A stretch of 64,000 nt of DNA from Arenibacter echinorum (GTDB lineage Bacteria; Bacteroidota; Bacteroidia; Flavobacteriales; Flavobacteriaceae). The notes below the pieces were generated by a model that was given only the letters and a program-made list of their open reading frames with translations, was not told the DNA's origin and ran no database searches. The stretch is from positions 248,001 to 312,000 of the forward strand of contig NZ_QLLN01000002.1 of the NCBI RefSeq assembly GCF_003259375.1. Direction: 5' to 3'. Position 1 is the stretch's first letter; every line of letters begins with the position of its first letter. A program made the translations under genes and the position numbers. Positions 18,801 through 26,116 of this stretch are shown piece after piece.

Positions 18801-21354
18801 TTCCCCTTGTTTTATCACCTTTGGGTACATTAAGGCCTACGTAAGTGTTAAAGGGCGAAAATTGCTTTGTAAAGACATCAGTACTAAAATCGCCGCCATT
18901 TTCATAAACCTTGGTAATAAATGCTGCGATAAGCATTCCCGGGGCCTGACTATTAATTTGCGGATTTAGCGAAAAGACTGCCTTGCCTTCTGCATTGACA
19001 GCATTATTGAATACTATTTGATCCTCTGTGGCGAACGCCCTAGTGGGATCATCAAAAACATAAGCCGGAAAGTTCTTAAAAGTTGTAGTCTGTACATTGA
19101 ACTTGGCAGTAATATCGGCTTTAAGGTTTTTGGCCACCGCGCCGTGAAGCCAAGCTACCTCTAGCATCCCTTTAATGGGTTTACCGCCAGACAAGACCTC
19201 GTTTTCAAAAGTTGTCTTAATTTTTAATCTATTTGGTTTGATTGTTTCAATCTTTAGGGTTTTGGTAAAAGTTGCCCCTCCCACTGAAACCTTAGCCAGC
19301 CAATTACCAGTAGGTGCATTTTCATCCGTCCTTAAAAAGAAACTATAAAAATTGTTGAGGGAATTTGTCCTTACCTCCCGGTGCACCACTTTGTTGTAGG
19401 GGTCTATCAATTCCAATTTCACGGGATGCCCTTCAGGAAGTTTATTGGCTTTATCATTCAACATAAACGAAAGAAAAAGTTTGTCTCCAGGCCGCCAGAC
19501 TCCCCTTTCCCCAAAAACAAAACCTTTTATCCCTTTTTGTAATGCAACCCCATCAACATTAAACTTACTTACGGACAGGGCGTTGCCGTCATTTAGTTTA
19601 ACATAGGTCTTTTGACCATTGCTCTCAGCTACTGCAAAGTAGGCCAAATGATCGGTATCAAAGAGAGAGGTACCATCCAAGGCTGTTATTACCTGCCCAA
19701 TGGGCTGTTGCTGGTAATTATAGAAGGTTACCTTGGCCCCGGCAACGGGTTCTGTGTTTACAATATTATTTACCGCCACAAAATAACTCTTGTTCACCCC
19801 TTGTTTTACGGTTACCCCCAAATCCGAGGCCAAAACATTGGCCCCTACCGTTTTATCATAGTAATAGGAGGTATGGCAAGGGTTATCCCTTTGATTCCAG
19901 TCATAGTTAAAGTAATAATCTTCATAATAGGATTCCACTCCGTCCCATGAGCTGTTTTCCGTTTCCTGATCAAAATCATCTTCCGATGGGGCTTCTTGTT
20001 CAAAATTGGTGTCCTCACATTTGTATAGGCTATACGAAGGATTAAAACCAAATTCAACTCTATAAATAGCCCCTACCTCCGGTGCAATAAGGGTTCTTAA
20101 ATCAATGGCATGCGCGGACCATTTACCATTATTGTTGCCAAGACCGGCTTCCAAATCCAATTTCTTGGAGGCTATTGGCCTTGCCACCGTTTTTAAATTG
20201 TAACTCCCATTAAGATCATTTCCTTGTAGGAACTGCAAAATATTGCTCTCAAAAATTTTATAGACGGTTAGGTCGACCGATTTCAGATTGACTGCCTCAA
20301 AATTAATTTTTAGATTATTGGAGGAAGGTAAAATTGTTCCATTGGATAACAGGCGGACCTCCGGTTTTATTTGTTCGAACGCTACCCTTTCTGTAAGCTT
20401 TGTTTTAAGTTTGTACCCATCAACACTTTCAATACCTTCAAAAACCTCGAGCCTTAGTGTTGTGCTCATCTCTTTGGAAGGATATATCTTTAGAGTATTG
20501 CCCACTACATTGTATTTTAGGTTCCCATCGCCTTCCAGCACTACCAGGCCCTTAAAGTTTTGTCCTTTTTTTAAAGGATCCGAAAAATTGATATTTATGA
20601 TTTGATTTTCCCCTGTTTCCAAGTCAACATCCAGAATGCTAAAATTACTCTTACCCGGTATTTTTATAGTATTTTTTCCAGCACTTTCAATATCCATACC
20701 GGTGCCGTCCCACACAACCTCCAAATCCGTATCCTCTGCGAATCGCTGAATACTGTCAATCTTAAAATGAAATTGGGTTCCTTCAGCAATGGATGTGTCA
20801 AATTTAACAGGGACCATTTTCCCTTTCTGTTTTACCTGCAACAATTGTTTGGCTTTTTCCAAACTTAATTGATCGGCACTTTTCAATTGACCTTCCAAAT
20901 ATTGATAATCCTTGGAATAGGACTGTAGGGCCTGGGTATACACATTAAATTGTTGTTTCAATGTTTTCACCTCGAAATTAAACTTGCGCAACTCCTTTGG
21001 GATCCCTGAAATAAAAGATCCCAGATCTAAAGTAAACCCATAGTTACTATCCTGCTGAAAACCGGCCTCGGGCACAAAAGCAATGGTTCTACTGTCCAAG
21101 GCTATTACCCTGCCGTTTGTCTTGGGAAATACGACTAATAAATCGCTGTCCAATTCCTTTCCACTTTCCCAGGAATCAACCGGACGGCTCAGCACAACCC
21201 GTACATCTGCTTTTACAGAAATTATTCCATGGGACACTTCCGTTATATATTCCTGATAAAGATTTAAGTTATCTACTGGGGTTTTACCAGTCTCTTTTTT
21301 CGGGTTACAACCAAGGATGAAAAGAAATATTAGGGCATGGACAATTAATTTCAT
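15844..21354 (-). CDS. Bacterial alpha-2-macroglobulin lipoprotein with thioester motif
   Basis: A 1836-aa lipoprotein (lipobox LFILGC) of the alpha-2-macroglobulin family. ATG at 21354 gives a proper signal peptide; an in-frame ATG 4 codons earlier is less likely. Repeated MG-type beta domains come first, then the A2M segment SYSIAIVDEGLLDLTRYKTP, and the thioester site PHGCLEQTTS with Cys near residue 1394, followed by the alpha/alpha toroid and receptor-binding-like C-terminal domain. In homologues the Cys-Gln thioester traps attacking proteases in the periplasm. A long acidic/aromatic insert (about residues 455-500) is unusual. pbpC, the usual partner, is 2 kb away on the same strand. Confidence 0.93.
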   Translation of the reverse strand: MKLIVHALIFLFILGCNPKKETGKTPVDNLNLYQEYITEVSHGIISVKADVRVVLSRPVDSWESGKELDSDLLVVFPKTNGRVIALDSRTIAFVPEAGFQQDSNYGFTLDLGSFISGIPKELRKFNFEVKTLKQQFNVYTQALQSYSKDYQYLEGQLKSADQLSLEKAKQLLQVKQKGKMVPVKFDTSIAEGTQFHFKIDSIQRFAEDTDLEVVWDGTGMDIESAGKNTIKIPGKSNFSILDVDLETGENQIININFSDPLKKGQNFKGLVVLEGDGNLKYNVVGNTLKIYPSKEMSTTLRLEVFEGIESVDGYKLKTKLTERVAFEQIKPEVRLLSNGTILPSSNNLKINFEAVNLKSVDLTVYKIFESNILQFLQGNDLNGSYNLKTVARPIASKKLDLEAGLGNNNGKWSAHAIDLRTLIAPEVGAIYRVEFGFNPSYSLYKCEDTNFEQEAPSEDDFDQETENSSWDGVESYYEDYYFNYDWNQRDNPCHTSYYYDKTVGANVLASDLGVTVKQGVNKSYFVAVNNIVNTEPVAGAKVTFYNYQQQPIGQVITALDGTSLFDTDHLAYFAVAESNGQKTYVKLNDGNALSVSKFNVDGVALQKGIKGFVFGERGVWRPGDKLFLSFMLNDKANKLPEGHPVKLELIDPYNKVVHREVRTNSLNNFYSFFLRTDENAPTGNWLAKVSVGGATFTKTLKIETIKPNRLKIKTTFENEVLSGGKPIKGMLEVAWLHGAVAKNLKADITAKFNVQTTTFKNFPAYVFDDPTRAFATEDQIVFNNAVNAEGKAVFSLNPQINSQAPGMLIAAFITKVYENGGDFSTDVFTKQFSPFNTYVGLNVPKGDKTRGMLLTNESHKFEVVTVDEMGNPKATNNLKATIYKVSWRWWWETSADNLSSFSSSEYQEKVLEETISTDSNGKASFNFVLKYPEWGRYLVRVEDPKGGHATGKTIYVDWPGWAGKSMKNDPSAATMLMFSTDKEVYKVGETVIVTFPGSEGGRALVTVENGSEVLHSQWVESEKGETKFEIPISELYTPNVYINISLLQPHATTLNDSPIRMYGVVPISVEDPMTKLQPEIAMPDVLKPEESITIKVNEKQGRAMTYSIAIVDEGLLDLTRYKTPNPWNTFYAREALGVRSWDVYDDVIGAFGGRINQVFAIGGDGELAGAKNKKANRFEPMVVYLGPFSLNKGETKSHTIDIPKYVGSVRTMVIAGNSGEAAYGMAEKATPVRKPLMVLASLPRKITPGETVTLPVTVFVMEDKVKEVTLKIKPDPSFSIEGKSVQNVSFTQPDEKMAYFQLKVADFKGIGKVVVEASGNGEKASFEVPIDVVNPNPLTTVTEDIVLEATSSKNIDLETFGIPGSNNAEVEFSTLPPMNFNGRMQYLIQYPHGCLEQTTSSAFPQLFITDIFDINTTKKKEIQQNVESAIKRVGSYQTPHGGFAYWPGQNYADDWSSSYVGHFLLEAEKKGYVLPLGFRSSWLNYQQNIARQWRSGTGSSDLAQAYRLYTLALSGNADIASMNRLRETPNLSNEGKFRLAAAYGLVGQESVAQQIIKSANYDFSEGKYDYQTYGSSNRNMAMALETFVLLNDKVKAQEMAKNLAQRLSSDQWMSTQSTAYCLLALAKFADMIGGKGIKASIDVNGGNTTINTDKTLANTELGIRTGTNSINIKNTGENLLYVSIIKSGILPVGEERELQRNLVANVVFKGRNGIKLDPSTIMQGTDFVAEVSLTNTKAELIKNVALSEIFPSGWEIVNTRFTDFGDFAENEVTYTDLRDDRANFYFDMKKNETKVFRVLLNASYLGRYYLPGIQAEAMYNNDYAVRTKGQWVEVVQ

Positions 21355-21528
21355 GAAAAGAACCAATTTAGTACAGTAAAGATAAAAGGTTTTCCTTTTG
21401 TGGAATATTTTTTGATCTGATTAGCTCTGTAAAAATTTATTTACCTACCATTTCTATTCCAGGTATAGCCCCGAAATTCCAAATACTAAATGTGCATCAG
21501 AAAATATACAGTTGAAAGTAATATATAA

Positions 21529-21544
21529 GTAATCCATGGATTAC
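21529..21544. promoter_or_regulatory. Perfect 16-bp palindrome GTAATCCATGGATTAC
   Basis: All 16 bases are self-complementary. It lies about 175 bp upstream of the alpha-2-macroglobulin start and 164 bp upstream of the CAP gene, so it could control either. No regulator is encoded next to it. Confidence 0.5.
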
Positions 21545-21570
21545 AGGATTCTTAAAGAGCTATGCATTTC

Positions 21571-21594
21571 GTCGAATAAAGTGGTTTATTCGAC
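21571..21594. promoter_or_regulatory. Inverted repeat GTCGAATAAA / TTTATTCGAC
   Basis: Perfect 10-bp arms with a 4-nt GTGG loop. It has no T-run after it and lies 114 bp upstream of the CAP gene, so an operator or leader hairpin is more likely than a terminator. Confidence 0.5.
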
Positions 21595-21632
21595 TTTGTG
21601 ATAAATTAATTTTTTAATATTACAATCGTTGG

Positions 21633-21655
21633 TTACGAGAAGCCAATTACGAGAA
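21633..21655 (+). repeat. Direct repeat TTACGAGAA x2, 14-bp period
   Basis: TTACGAGAA occurs at 21633-21641 and 21647-21655, 53-75 bp upstream of the CAP gene start. Tandem half-sites of this size may bind a response regulator, but the spacing is not diagnostic. Confidence 0.35.
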
Positions 21656-21707
21656 CACAAGAATTCCCCATTCTTCCCTTTCTTCCTACTTACAAATAGA
21701 ACATTAT

Positions 21708-22184
21708 ATGAAAATGAAAATGCATTATTTTGTAATGCTATTGTTCGCATTTGTAGTAGTCTCCTGTAGCACAGAGTCTATTGAGCCGGCAATTAGTCCC
21801 GAAGTCGAAAATGCGATTGACGTGGAGCAGGAATTACTTGGGATCGTCAACGACCATCGTATTTCCTTAGGCTATAATGACTTGGATTTCAGCTCAGTGG
21901 CATATGAGTACGCTAACAAGCATACAGACTATATGATAGCCAAAGGATCTATTAACCATGACAATTTTAGCGCGCGTGCATCGGATATTTCCCAAGCAGT
22001 AAATGCCTCTTTTGTCTCCGAAAATGTAGCAAAGGACTACGATTCTGCTTTGGAGGCTTTTCAAAAATGGTTGGCCAGTTCTGACCATAGAAAAACTATG
22101 GAAGGCGAATTTACGCACACTGCTGTAAGTGTAAAGAGGAACACAGACGGCAAACTATATTTTACACAACTCTTCTACCGATAG
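21708..22184 (+). CDS. CAP (SCP/PR-1) domain lipoprotein
   Basis: A 158-aa lipoprotein with lipobox VVVSC. The CAP domain covers residues about 40-158: LLGIVNDHRISLGYNDLDFS, the first His in YANKHTDYM, GSINHDNFSARAS with the second His, SENVAKDYDSALEAFQKWLASSDHRKTM with the third, and a final FTQLFYR strand. Bacterial CAP proteins of the YkwD type are exported and of unknown biochemical function. Conserved His/Glu positions are all present. It is monocistronic downstream of a complex regulatory region. Confidence 0.88.
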   Translation: MKMKMHYFVMLLFAFVVVSCSTESIEPAISPEVENAIDVEQELLGIVNDHRISLGYNDLDFSSVAYEYANKHTDYMIAKGSINHDNFSARASDISQAVNASFVSENVAKDYDSALEAFQKWLASSDHRKTMEGEFTHTAVSVKRNTDGKLYFTQLFYR

Positions 22185-22210
22185 TCTTCTTAAAAGCAGT
22201 TTACTTTTAT

Positions 22211-22218
22211 TATTTTTG
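22211..22218 (+). promoter_or_regulatory. -7 box (TATTTTTG) for the 3-hydroxyanthranilate dioxygenase gene
   Basis: Exact TAnnTTTG match giving an 80-90-nt leader to the ATG at 22311. No clear -33 TTG. A short palindrome CTGATATCAG lies in the leader at 22256-22265. Confidence 0.3.
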
Positions 22219-22310
22219 ATGTTAAACCGTGTTTTAATATTTGATTGCGCAGTAGCTGATATCAGATGTTAAGGGGCGGCAGTATAATATTAACTTCAAT
22301 AATCTACACT

Positions 22311-22856
22311 ATGTCCATAAAACAACCATTCAATCTAAATAAATGGCTTTCCGAGAATAGGGATACTTTAAAACCTCCAGTAGGAAATAAAAACCTTTAC
22401 ACGGAATCTGGAGACTACATTGTTATGGTCGTAGCGGGCCCCAACGCCAGAAAAGATTATCATTATAATGAAACAGAGGAACTGTTTTATCAATTGGAAG
22501 GCAATATTGAAGTTCATATTCAAGAAGACGGTCAAAAAAAGACGATGCAATTGGGGCCTGGGGACATGTACCTGCACCCGGCCAAAATACCTCATTCCCC
22601 GGTTAGGAAAGAAGGATCCATAGGTTTGGTTATAGAACGTAAACGGGCCGAGATGAACGTTGATGATGGCTTGTTGTGGTTTTGTGATAACTGCAACAAT
22701 AAACTTTATGAAGTATACTTCACCTTAAATAATATAGAAAAGGACTTTTTGGGGCATTTTAAAACCTTCTACGGTTCGGATGAACTTAGAACCTGCAGCA
22801 ATTGTGGCACTATAATGCCCGTTGATGAAAGATTTATTGCCAAGGAAGATCAATAG
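22311..22856 (+). CDS. nbaC: 3-hydroxyanthranilate 3,4-dioxygenase
   Basis: A 181-aa cupin dioxygenase that opens the ring of 3-hydroxyanthranilate in the kynurenine pathway of tryptophan breakdown. It begins MSIKQPFNLNKWLSEN, then NARKDYHYNETEELFYQLEGN, where His and Glu bind the catalytic iron, and PGDMYLHPAKIPHSP with the further His. The bacterial rubredoxin-like second metal site is present as CDNCNN and CSNCG near residues 127 and 165. ATG at 22311 is chosen over an earlier frame-open ATG because the family starts here. An aldehyde dehydrogenase follows 152 bp later with its own promoter box. Other kynurenine-pathway genes are not in the window. Confidence 0.93.
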   Translation: MSIKQPFNLNKWLSENRDTLKPPVGNKNLYTESGDYIVMVVAGPNARKDYHYNETEELFYQLEGNIEVHIQEDGQKKTMQLGPGDMYLHPAKIPHSPVRKEGSIGLVIERKRAEMNVDDGLLWFCDNCNNKLYEVYFTLNNIEKDFLGHFKTFYGSDELRTCSNCGTIMPVDERFIAKEDQ

Positions 22857-22966
22857 TCGACATCTTTATTTAGTGTTACTTCCCATATCCTAAGTTGGAC
22901 TTAAAGCCATACATTCGGTATTAAAACATTTATGGTTGGTTATACCATAGACTGCCCATTAATTTG

Positions 22967-22974
22967 TAAATTTG
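22967..22974 (+). promoter_or_regulatory. -7 box (TAAATTTG) for the aldehyde dehydrogenase gene
   Basis: Exact TAnnTTTG match 35 bp upstream of the ATG. A TTGG lies at 22936-22939, somewhat further than the usual 17-23 bp spacing. Confidence 0.4.
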
Positions 22975-23008
22975 AAAAATATAACAATTAACGATAAAAT
23001 AGTTATAA

Positions 23009-24562
23009 ATGTCAAAAATTGCACAAGAATTTGGAATCCAAGAAGCCTTAAAAAAATTAGGCGTCGAAGCTATAAATAATGGAACCTCAACAGGTTCTGA
23101 TAATTTTTCTTCCGGAGAGGAGTTAAGCTCCTTTTCTCCTGTAGATGGTGTTCTAATTGCCAAAGTAAGAACCACCACTAAAAAGGACTACGAAAAAGTG
23201 ATGGATGCAGCCACCAATGCATTTAAAATTTGGAGAACAAAACCAGCACCCCAAAGGGGGGAAATAGTGCGACAGTTTGGCGATAAACTTCGTGAACTCA
23301 AGGAGCCTTTGGGAAAATTGGTTTCCTATGAAATGGGAAAATCATATCAGGAAGGCTTGGGAGAGGTGCAGGAAATGATCGATATCTGTGATTTCGCCGT
23401 AGGTCTATCCAGACAATTGCACGGACTTACCATGCACTCCGAAAGACCGGGACATAGAATGTATGAACAATATCATCCTTTAGGGGTGGTCGGTATAATC
23501 TCGGCGTTCAATTTCCCAGTAGCAGTATGGGCCTGGAATACCGCTCTAGCATGGATATCGGGCGATGTCTGCGTTTGGAAACCGAGTGAAAAAACACCTC
23601 TGTGCGGGATTGCCTGTCAAAACATAGCAGCAACAGTTTTTAAAGAAAATAATCTTCCTGAAGGTATTTCCTGCTTGATAAATGGTGATTATAAGGTAGG
23701 TGAATTTATGACCCATGACAAAAGAGTGCCTCTAATTTCTGCCACAGGGTCTATACGCATGGGAAAAATCGTGGCCCAGGCAGTAGCGGCCCGATTGGGA
23801 AAATCTCTCTTGGAGCTAGGAGGAAACAATGCCATTATAGTAACCCCTGACGCGGACATAAAAATGACCGTTATCGGAGCGGTTTTTGGGGCCGTTGGCA
23901 CAGCAGGCCAACGATGTACCTCCACACGAAGATTAATCATACACGAATCTATTTATGATAAGGTAAAAGATGCAGTTGTTACCGCCTACAAGCAATTACG
24001 AATCGGAAATCCACTGGATCAGAAGAACCATGTAGGTCCCTTGATCGATACCGATGCCGTAAAGATGTACCAACAAGCACTTAAGAAAGTGGTGGAAGAA
24101 GGAGGCAAGCTAATTGTTGAAGGAGGTGTGTTGAAAGGGGAAGGATATGAAAGTGGATGCTATGTAAAACCGGCCATTGCCGAAGCAAACAATAAGTATG
24201 AGATTGTACAACACGAGACCTTTGCCCCAGTGCTATACCTATTAAAATATTCCGGAGATGTAGAAAATGCTATTGCTATACAGAACGGAGTGGTTCAGGG
24301 ATTGTCCTCGGCAATAATGACAAATAATCTGCGGGAGGCAGAGCGCTTTTTATCCGTTCAAGGTAGCGATTGTGGTATAGCCAATGTTAATATTGGGACT
24401 TCCGGTGCTGAAATAGGAGGAGCTTTTGGAGGGGAAAAAGAAACAGGTGGAGGGCGAGAATCTGGCTCGGATGCTTGGAAAATATATATGAGAAGACAAA
24501 CCAACACCATTAACTACACTACAGAATTGCCTTTAGCGCAAGGGATAAAGTTTGATCTTTAG
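23009..24562 (+). CDS. ALDH7-type aldehyde dehydrogenase (L-aminoadipate semialdehyde dehydrogenase family)
   Basis: A 517-aa NAD(P)-dependent aldehyde dehydrogenase of the antiquitin (ALDH7) group, which oxidises aminoadipate semialdehyde in lysine catabolism. Key segments are FNFPVAVWAWNTALAWISGD, WKPSEKTPLCG, the general base Glu in LLELGGNNAII and the nucleophile Cys in GQRCTSTRRL at about residue 303. GQRCTSTRRL and the C-terminal EIGGAFGGEKETGGGRESGSD are typical of ALDH7. Its neighbour is 3-hydroxyanthranilate dioxygenase, so a 2-aminomuconate semialdehyde role was considered, but the residues fit ALDH7. A 19-bp-stem hairpin follows. Confidence 0.9.
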   Translation: MSKIAQEFGIQEALKKLGVEAINNGTSTGSDNFSSGEELSSFSPVDGVLIAKVRTTTKKDYEKVMDAATNAFKIWRTKPAPQRGEIVRQFGDKLRELKEPLGKLVSYEMGKSYQEGLGEVQEMIDICDFAVGLSRQLHGLTMHSERPGHRMYEQYHPLGVVGIISAFNFPVAVWAWNTALAWISGDVCVWKPSEKTPLCGIACQNIAATVFKENNLPEGISCLINGDYKVGEFMTHDKRVPLISATGSIRMGKIVAQAVAARLGKSLLELGGNNAIIVTPDADIKMTVIGAVFGAVGTAGQRCTSTRRLIIHESIYDKVKDAVVTAYKQLRIGNPLDQKNHVGPLIDTDAVKMYQQALKKVVEEGGKLIVEGGVLKGEGYESGCYVKPAIAEANNKYEIVQHETFAPVLYLLKYSGDVENAIAIQNGVVQGLSSAIMTNNLREAERFLSVQGSDCGIANVNIGTSGAEIGGAFGGEKETGGGRESGSDAWKIYMRRQTNTINYTTELPLAQGIKFDL

Positions 24563-24578
24563 AATTACAACCTATGAA

Positions 24579-24623
24579 AAAACCCGCTATGTACTGGATG
24601 TAAACCAGTACATAGCGGGTTTT
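24579..24623. terminator. 19-bp perfect hairpin terminator after the aldehyde dehydrogenase gene
   Basis: Arms 24579-24597 (AAAACCCGCTATGTACTGG) and 24605-24623 are fully complementary around a 7-nt loop. The plus strand ends in TTTT; the minus strand continues into TTTTTT, so it could stop transcription from either side. Confidence 0.85.
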
Positions 24624-24706
24624 AAACTAACCAACCAAATTACATCCTGAAGAATAGCTCTATACTCCAAGACAAAAAGTTTCTACTTGAATGTTCAAGA
24701 AAATAT

Positions 24707-24772
24707 AAACCCGTAGCCACTTGAAAATTTCCCCTCCCCCCGAATAGGTCCATTAGAAATAGCTGCGGGTTT
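24707..24772. repeat. Wide inverted repeat in the 24.6-25.2 kb spacer
   Basis: Arms AAACCCGTAGC and GCTGCGGGTTT (one T-G pair) separated by 44 nt; a G-free AACCAAACTAACTCAAATAATT tract follows at once, as it does after the hairpin at 24579-24623. It may be part of a small transcript. Confidence 0.4.
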
Positions 24773-24802
24773 AACCAAACTAACTCAAATAATTATGGTG
24801 AA

Positions 24803-24851
24803 AAAGACCTATTTCAATGCCGGAACTTAGTCGGGAGAAATAAGGTCTTTA
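24803..24851. repeat. Bulged hairpin in the 24.6-25.2 kb spacer
   Basis: Arms AAAGACCTATTTC and GAAATAAGGTCTTT pair over 13 bp with one bulged base; an inner CCG/CGG pair could extend the structure. An 11-codon frame (MVKKTYFNAGT) begins at 24794 just inside it, probably by chance. Confidence 0.45.
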
Positions 24852-25189
24852 TAATTCTAATATTTACGCTAAAGTCTACATTTCATTCCATGATTAAAAG
24901 CAAAACTATACGGATGGTAATAAAATGTGTATAATTGGTAAATTTTGCAACTGCTGCCCTAAATTTTCATACCTATTTTGCAGTCTAAAGTTGTTTAAAT
25001 ATAGGGTGGAAACAATTTTTACAACCGGCTATCTAAAACATTGACTTCCTAAATTTTAACTGAGGGCGAGTAAACTTCCCAAAGCCAATTATTTTGCTAA
25101 CTATTTGATATGGAATATTTAATAACATTTTTTTAACATTTAAGGGATTTTTTTAATACATTTAGACAAAACCCTAACAGCTATTCGAA

Positions 25190-25387
25190 ATGTCCAAAAA
25201 AACAACCAATTTATTGGGTATTGTTATTGCCATTGTTGCTGGAACCTATTTTAACCTCATGTTGTGCAATACCTGCGTAACCAAAACAGATGATACTCCC
25301 ACGGTTGAAAATACAGCGGATGTTACTAAAAATAGTATGCTGGCAGAGAAAAAAAATGAGCGTCAGAACCTTGATAAAAACAACTAA
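25190..25387 (+). CDS. Small single-span membrane protein, unknown
   Basis: A 65-aa protein with one N-terminal membrane segment (LLGIVIAIVAGTYFNLMLC) and a short hydrophilic tail rich in T, D, N and K. Two cysteines (CNTC) follow the membrane segment. I recall flavobacterial OmpA-type proteins with a similar N-terminus, so it could be the anchor part of such a protein, but no OmpA domain follows. It is separated by 18 bp from the H3TH gene, with which it is probably cotranscribed. Confidence 0.6.
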   Translation: MSKKTTNLLGIVIAIVAGTYFNLMLCNTCVTKTDDTPTVENTADVTKNSMLAEKKNERQNLDKNN

Positions 25388-25405
25388 CCCAAAACAATAA
25401 AAAAC

Positions 25406-25957
25406 ATGGAAAACCTGAATATTTGGTGCTGGTTAATACCCGCCGTGGTAGGTATAGTCTGCGCACTATTTGGCTATTTAATCGGAAAAGGCAAGAATTC
25501 CCAAATAGACCACACTTCAGAATTAAATATATTAAAGGACAAAAACGCAAAACTGGAAACCGATTTGGCGGCATGTAACAAACAACTATCCCAAAAAGTG
25601 GAGCTTGTTGTTCCTGCCAAACCCGTTGCCCCAATAGCCGCCGCAGAAGCCCTACTTCCGTTTAATGCACAGGCAGCAAAGGCCGCCCTTGGAAAAACTG
25701 TAAAACGGGACGACCTTAAGATTGTGGAAGGAATCGGACCTAAAATTCAGCAACTATTCAATTCTTTTGATATTAAAACATGGAAAGATTTGTCCGAAAC
25801 TGCCGTTGCCAAATGTCAGGAGATACTGGACAGTGGAGGAGCCCGTTATAAAATTCACGATCCTGCCTCATGGCCTATGCAAGCAAAAATGGCCTACGAA
25901 GGCAAATGGAAAGAATTACACAAATGGCAGGAAGAACACAAAAGAGGAAAACTATAG
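25406..25957 (+). CDS. Membrane-anchored protein with C-terminal H3TH/helix-hairpin-helix domain
   Basis: A 183-aa protein: an N-terminal membrane segment (WCWLIPAVVGIVCALFGYLIG), a coiled-coil stretch (about residues 30-65), an Ala/Pro linker, and a helix-hairpin-helix module DDLKIVEGIGPKIQQLFNSFDIKTWKDLSETA. The following GGARYKIHDPASWPMQAKMA matches proteins of the COG3743 type, annotated as a predicted 5' nuclease-like H3TH domain. No catalytic nuclease domain is present, so nuclease activity should not be assumed; such domains usually bind DNA or protein. It is paired with the small membrane protein upstream. Confidence 0.75.
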   Translation: MENLNIWCWLIPAVVGIVCALFGYLIGKGKNSQIDHTSELNILKDKNAKLETDLAACNKQLSQKVELVVPAKPVAPIAAAEALLPFNAQAAKAALGKTVKRDDLKIVEGIGPKIQQLFNSFDIKTWKDLSETAVAKCQEILDSGGARYKIHDPASWPMQAKMAYEGKWKELHKWQEEHKRGKL

Positions 25958-26058
25958 TAATTACAGTCTTCTAAATCTGCACTTCAGTTAAATCAATAGA
26001 AGTGCTCCTATACAAATTACAAATATGTCAATGGTCTATTGGCGGTAAAGAATATAAA

Positions 26059-26096
26059 AAAAACACCCCACTTAGTTATCTAAGTGGGGTGTTTTT
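26059..26096. terminator. Bidirectional 17-bp hairpin terminator
   Basis: Perfect arms AAAAACACCCCACTTAG and CTAAGTGGGGTGTTTTT with a TTAT loop, flanked by A-runs and T-runs on both sides, between two convergent genes. Confidence 0.9.
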
Positions 26097-26116
26097 GTCT
26101 TTTATCACTCTATCTA

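Larger units (their letters stand above)
21355..21707. other. Divergent intergenic region with palindromes and direct repeats
   Basis: The 353 bp between the alpha-2-macroglobulin gene (-) and the CAP gene (+) hold no open frame I would call a gene. They contain three regulatory-looking elements listed separately: a 16-bp palindrome, a 10-bp-arm dyad and a direct repeat. A weak -7-like box (TATCTTTA on the minus strand, 21377-21384) faces the alpha-2-macroglobulin gene. Confidence 0.6.
24563..25189. other. 627-bp hairpin-rich spacer without a recognisable gene
   Basis: Between the aldehyde dehydrogenase and a small membrane protein gene. It holds a very strong hairpin (24579-24623), a 14-nt dyad (24686-24699), a wide hairpin (24707-24772) and a bulged hairpin (24803-24851), plus G-free tracts such as AAACTAACCAACCAAATTAC. 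After 24860 it is AT-rich and featureless to the next start, with T-runs and a weak -7-like TACATTTA. Confidence 0.6.

Noticed and set aside
21711-22184. CAP gene as a toxin or virulence factor
   Set aside because: The CAP fold alone gives no such evidence; homologues of the YkwD type are widespread in harmless bacteria.
24794-24829. Eleven-codon frame MVKKTYFNAGT as a leader peptide
   Set aside because: No regulated gene follows, the codons are not enriched for one amino acid and it lies inside a hairpin arm; chance is the simpler view.
24579-24851. Repeated hairpins as a CRISPR array
   Set aside because: The dyads differ in sequence and spacing, there are no regular repeat-spacer units and no cas genes.
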